Shown here piece after piece: positions 5,707 through 7,082 of a DNA stretch of 7,082 nucleotides (its first letter is position 1; every line of letters starts with the position of its first letter). Under the pieces are notes generated by a model, which was given only the letters and a program-made list of their open reading frames with translations, was not told the origin of the DNA and ran no database searches. The DNA is taken from assembly GCA_913060845.1 (NCBI GenBank), contig CAJXVF010000116.1, forward strand, positions 1 through 7,082, written 5' to 3'. Source of the DNA: an uncultured Alphaproteobacteria bacterium (lineage in GTDB: Bacteria > Pseudomonadota > Alphaproteobacteria > Bin95). Position numbers and translations under genes: made by a program.

Positions 5707-6804
5707 TTAGCGGTTGCGTGCGTCAGCAATCGCATCAACGACCTGGGAAGCTTCATCTGCGCTCAGGCCATGGTGAACCGGGATGGCTAGAATGGTCTCT
5801 GCCAGCTGCTCCGTGACGGCCAGTGTTTGCTTGCCAAACTTGGCTTCATAGACGGGCTGCTGATGCATGCCGCGTGGATAATGCACGCCATTCTGAACGC
5901 CACGCGCTTTCAAGCGCTCGCCCAATACATCCCGGCCGCAGCCAAAGTCTTTTTCATAAACCAGAATGCAGTACTGATGCCAAGCATGCTGGCCATTCAG
6001 CGTCGTCGCCTGCGGCTTGATGCCTGCGATCTGGCCAAGACCAGCATTCAGGATATCCGCGTTGCGGCGACGTGTGGCAACCATGTCGTCGAGGCGCTTG
6101 AGCTGCTCACGACCAATGGCCGCTTCGACATCTGTCATGCGGTAGTTCAGGCCAAGCTCGGTGTGATAATATTTGCCAGCCATGCCATGGCTGCGGAACA
6201 GGCGCATTTTGGCGTTCAGCTCAGCGTCATTACAGATGGTCATGCCGCCTTCGCCAACGAACATGTTATTGGACGGATAGAACGAGTAGCAAACGACATC
6301 ATCCCAGCTACCAACGTCTTTGCCGTCATAACCAGCACCATGAGCCTGCGCCGCATCCCAGACGATCTTCAAGTCATGCTTGCGCGCGAACCCTTCAACT
6401 GCCGGGCGGTCACAAGGATTACCAAACAGATGGACCGGGGCGATGGCTTTGGTCCGCGAGGTGACCTTGCTCTCAGCGTCGGCCAAATCAATCAAGAACG
6501 TGTCCGGATCAACATCAACGAATACCGGCTTGCCGCCAGCCATAGAGACCATGCTCGCCGTCGCGATAAACGTGAATGAAGGGCAAAGCACTTCGTCGCC
6601 CGGCTCCAACATCGACATATATGGCAGGTGCAGTGCGGAGGACCCGCTGGAGGAGGTCATGCCATGTTTGGCTCCAACATGTGCCGCGAATTCTTCCTCA
6701 AACGCGTTGCACTGTGGGCCCTGACGAAGGCCGCCAGATTTCAGAACCGCAATGGCGGCTTCAATTTCGTTATCAGTCAGCTTAATCTCAGCGATGCCGA
6801 TCAT
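5707..6804 (-). CDS. DegT/DnrJ/EryC1/StrS aminotransferase homologue lacking the catalytic lysine (Asn179)
   Basis: The 365-residue protein is a full-length member of the fold-type I PLP sugar-aminotransferase family, which acts on NDP-ketosugars in surface-polysaccharide or antibiotic-sugar synthesis. Visible family features are LRQGPQCNAFEEEFA (26-40), TSSSGSSALHL (50-60), the LCPSFTFIATASM substrate region (73-85), FVDVDP (95-100) and VWDAAQAHGA (148-157) with PLP-ring Asp D150 and stacking-region Q153. Further on are YSFYPSNNMFVGEGGM (173-188), GLNYRMTDVEAAIG (218-231, Asn from the partner subunit) and PVHHGLS (342-348). The family motif is SFYPTKNM. Here the codon is AAT (complement of 6268-6270), so the Schiff-base Lys is Asn179. 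The 29-residue spacing from D150 equals Asp159-Lys188 of AHBA synthase as I recall it, which confirms the alignment. The start is fixed by AGGAG 6 nt upstream. It lies 39 nt downstream of a probable oxidoreductase gene and ends before a strong terminator. It is either a ColD-like lysine-less enzyme or a catalytically dead homologue. Confidence 0.93.
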   Translation of the reverse strand: MIGIAEIKLTDNEIEAAIAVLKSGGLRQGPQCNAFEEEFAAHVGAKHGMTSSSGSSALHLPYMSMLEPGDEVLCPSFTFIATASMVSMAGGKPVFVDVDPDTFLIDLADAESKVTSRTKAIAPVHLFGNPCDRPAVEGFARKHDLKIVWDAAQAHGAGYDGKDVGSWDDVVCYSFYPSNNMFVGEGGMTICNDAELNAKMRLFRSHGMAGKYYHTELGLNYRMTDVEAAIGREQLKRLDDMVATRRRNADILNAGLGQIAGIKPQATTLNGQHAWHQYCILVYEKDFGCGRDVLGERLKARGVQNGVHYPRGMHQQPVYEAKFGKQTLAVTEQLAETILAIPVHHGLSADEASQVVDAIADARNR

Positions 6805-6810
6805 CGGTTT

Positions 6811-6815
6811 CTCCT
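6811..6815 (-). promoter_or_regulatory. Strong ribosome-binding site of the DegT gene
   Basis: AGGAG on the minus strand lies 6 nt before the ATG at 6804-6802. It fixes the start of the DegT homologue and indicates efficient translation, which argues that the lysine-less protein is really made. Confidence 0.7.
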
Positions 6816-6843
6816 GGGAACTACGCGAGTGAATTAGAAGGAA

Positions 6844-7082
6844 TTAAAGGCTGGCGTGCAGGCTCTCAACCGTGCGCATGAGGGCGACGGCATCCCCGAG
6901 CGCACCACGGTCTGGCGCTTGCCGGGTTAGGATGGCTTCAAGGAATGCCGCAGATTGGCCGATATATAAATCGGCATTGCCACCAAGCTCCGTCTGGCCC
7001 TTTTCGAACCCGCCGCGGGGCGTGTCGATTGGAGCAGCCCCCCTGAAGTGGTCCACCCATAGGGATAGTATTTATCCCATCA
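6844..7082 (-). CDS. C-terminal end of a probable Gfo/Idh/MocA-family oxidoreductase (partial, possible frameshift)
   Basis: About 65 residues of a coding region ending at TAA 6846-6844 are recognisable. The tail, with GGNADLY, then QSAAFLEAILTRQAPD, then GDAVALMRTVESLHASL, resembles the last helix and strand of Gfo/Idh/MocA sugar dehydrogenases, where a 'F-ai-tg-p-sg-da-l-i-ai-S' pattern closes the fold. The catalytic and NAD(P)-binding parts lie outside the window, so the family call is moderate. The frame is blocked upstream by a TAA at 7074-7072. A GTG at 7056-7054 has no convincing ribosome-binding site and would give only 70 residues. Of the three minus-strand frames only one, reading DGINTIPMGGPLQG, is open to the right edge. 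It would join this frame if the run of six G (complement of 7038-7043) were one base shorter. The gene precedes the DegT homologue by 39 nt, fitting a sugar-biosynthesis operon. Confidence 0.6.

Noticed and set aside
5827..6579. A 250-codon plus-strand reading frame lying antisense inside the DegT gene
   Set aside because: It has no recognisable domain and is wholly covered by a well-conserved DegT protein on the other strand; its openness follows from that gene's codon composition.
5707..6804. The DegT homologue as a pseudogene because its lysine is missing
   Set aside because: Length, other active-site residues, ribosome-binding site and terminator are all intact, and lysine-less family members with function exist.

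Overview
The window looks like a piece of an alphaproteobacterial chromosome with moderate GC. This is inferred from protein resemblance and gene style only; there is no rRNA, tRNA or other phylogenetic marker. It is densely coded, with six recognisable intact or window-truncated genes, one clearly decayed gene and one gene end that looks frameshifted.

Left block (1-1879, + strand): the C-terminal two thirds of a class III PLP aminotransferase is followed after 3 nt by a FAD-dependent D-amino-acid dehydrogenase of the D-arginine dehydrogenase type. Together they look like an amino-acid or amine catabolic operon. Convergent with it, and overlapping its last 23 bases, lies a wrecked nitroreductase gene (complement 1857-2439). 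It has lost part of its middle, changed frame and gained a stop.

Central block (2529-5618, + strand): a HAD hydrolase of the epoxide-hydrolase-N-terminal/ACAD10 type, an acyl-CoA dehydrogenase and a class III (CaiB/BaiF) CoA-transferase. The last two abut as TAA-ATG. The set suggests activation of a carboxylic acid by CoA transfer, then flavin-dependent oxidation or reduction of the acyl-CoA, with the HAD enzyme acting on a phosphorylated or otherwise substituted intermediate. The substrate cannot be read from the sequence. An inverted repeat ahead of the HAD gene and a weak promoter-like pair ahead of the dehydrogenase are the only regulatory candidates. A GC-rich hairpin at 5651-5685, flanked by an A-run and a T-rich stretch, ends this block and also the convergent block to its right.

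Right block (5707-7082, - strand): the end of a probable Gfo/Idh/MocA oxidoreductase followed by a DegT/DnrJ/EryC1/StrS sugar aminotransferase homologue, a pairing typical of nucleotide-sugar or aminocyclitol biosynthesis. The most notable observation of the window is here. The DegT protein is full length and keeps the other PLP-pocket residues, but the Schiff-base lysine is Asn179. It may therefore be a lysine-less PLP/PMP enzyme, analogous in principle to the dehydratase ColD where the lysine is His, or an inactive or regulatory homologue. The oxidoreductase reading frame is interrupted near a run of six G/C, where one base fewer would restore a frame open to the window edge.

I see no CRISPR array, insertion sequence, tRNA, or clear mobile element.
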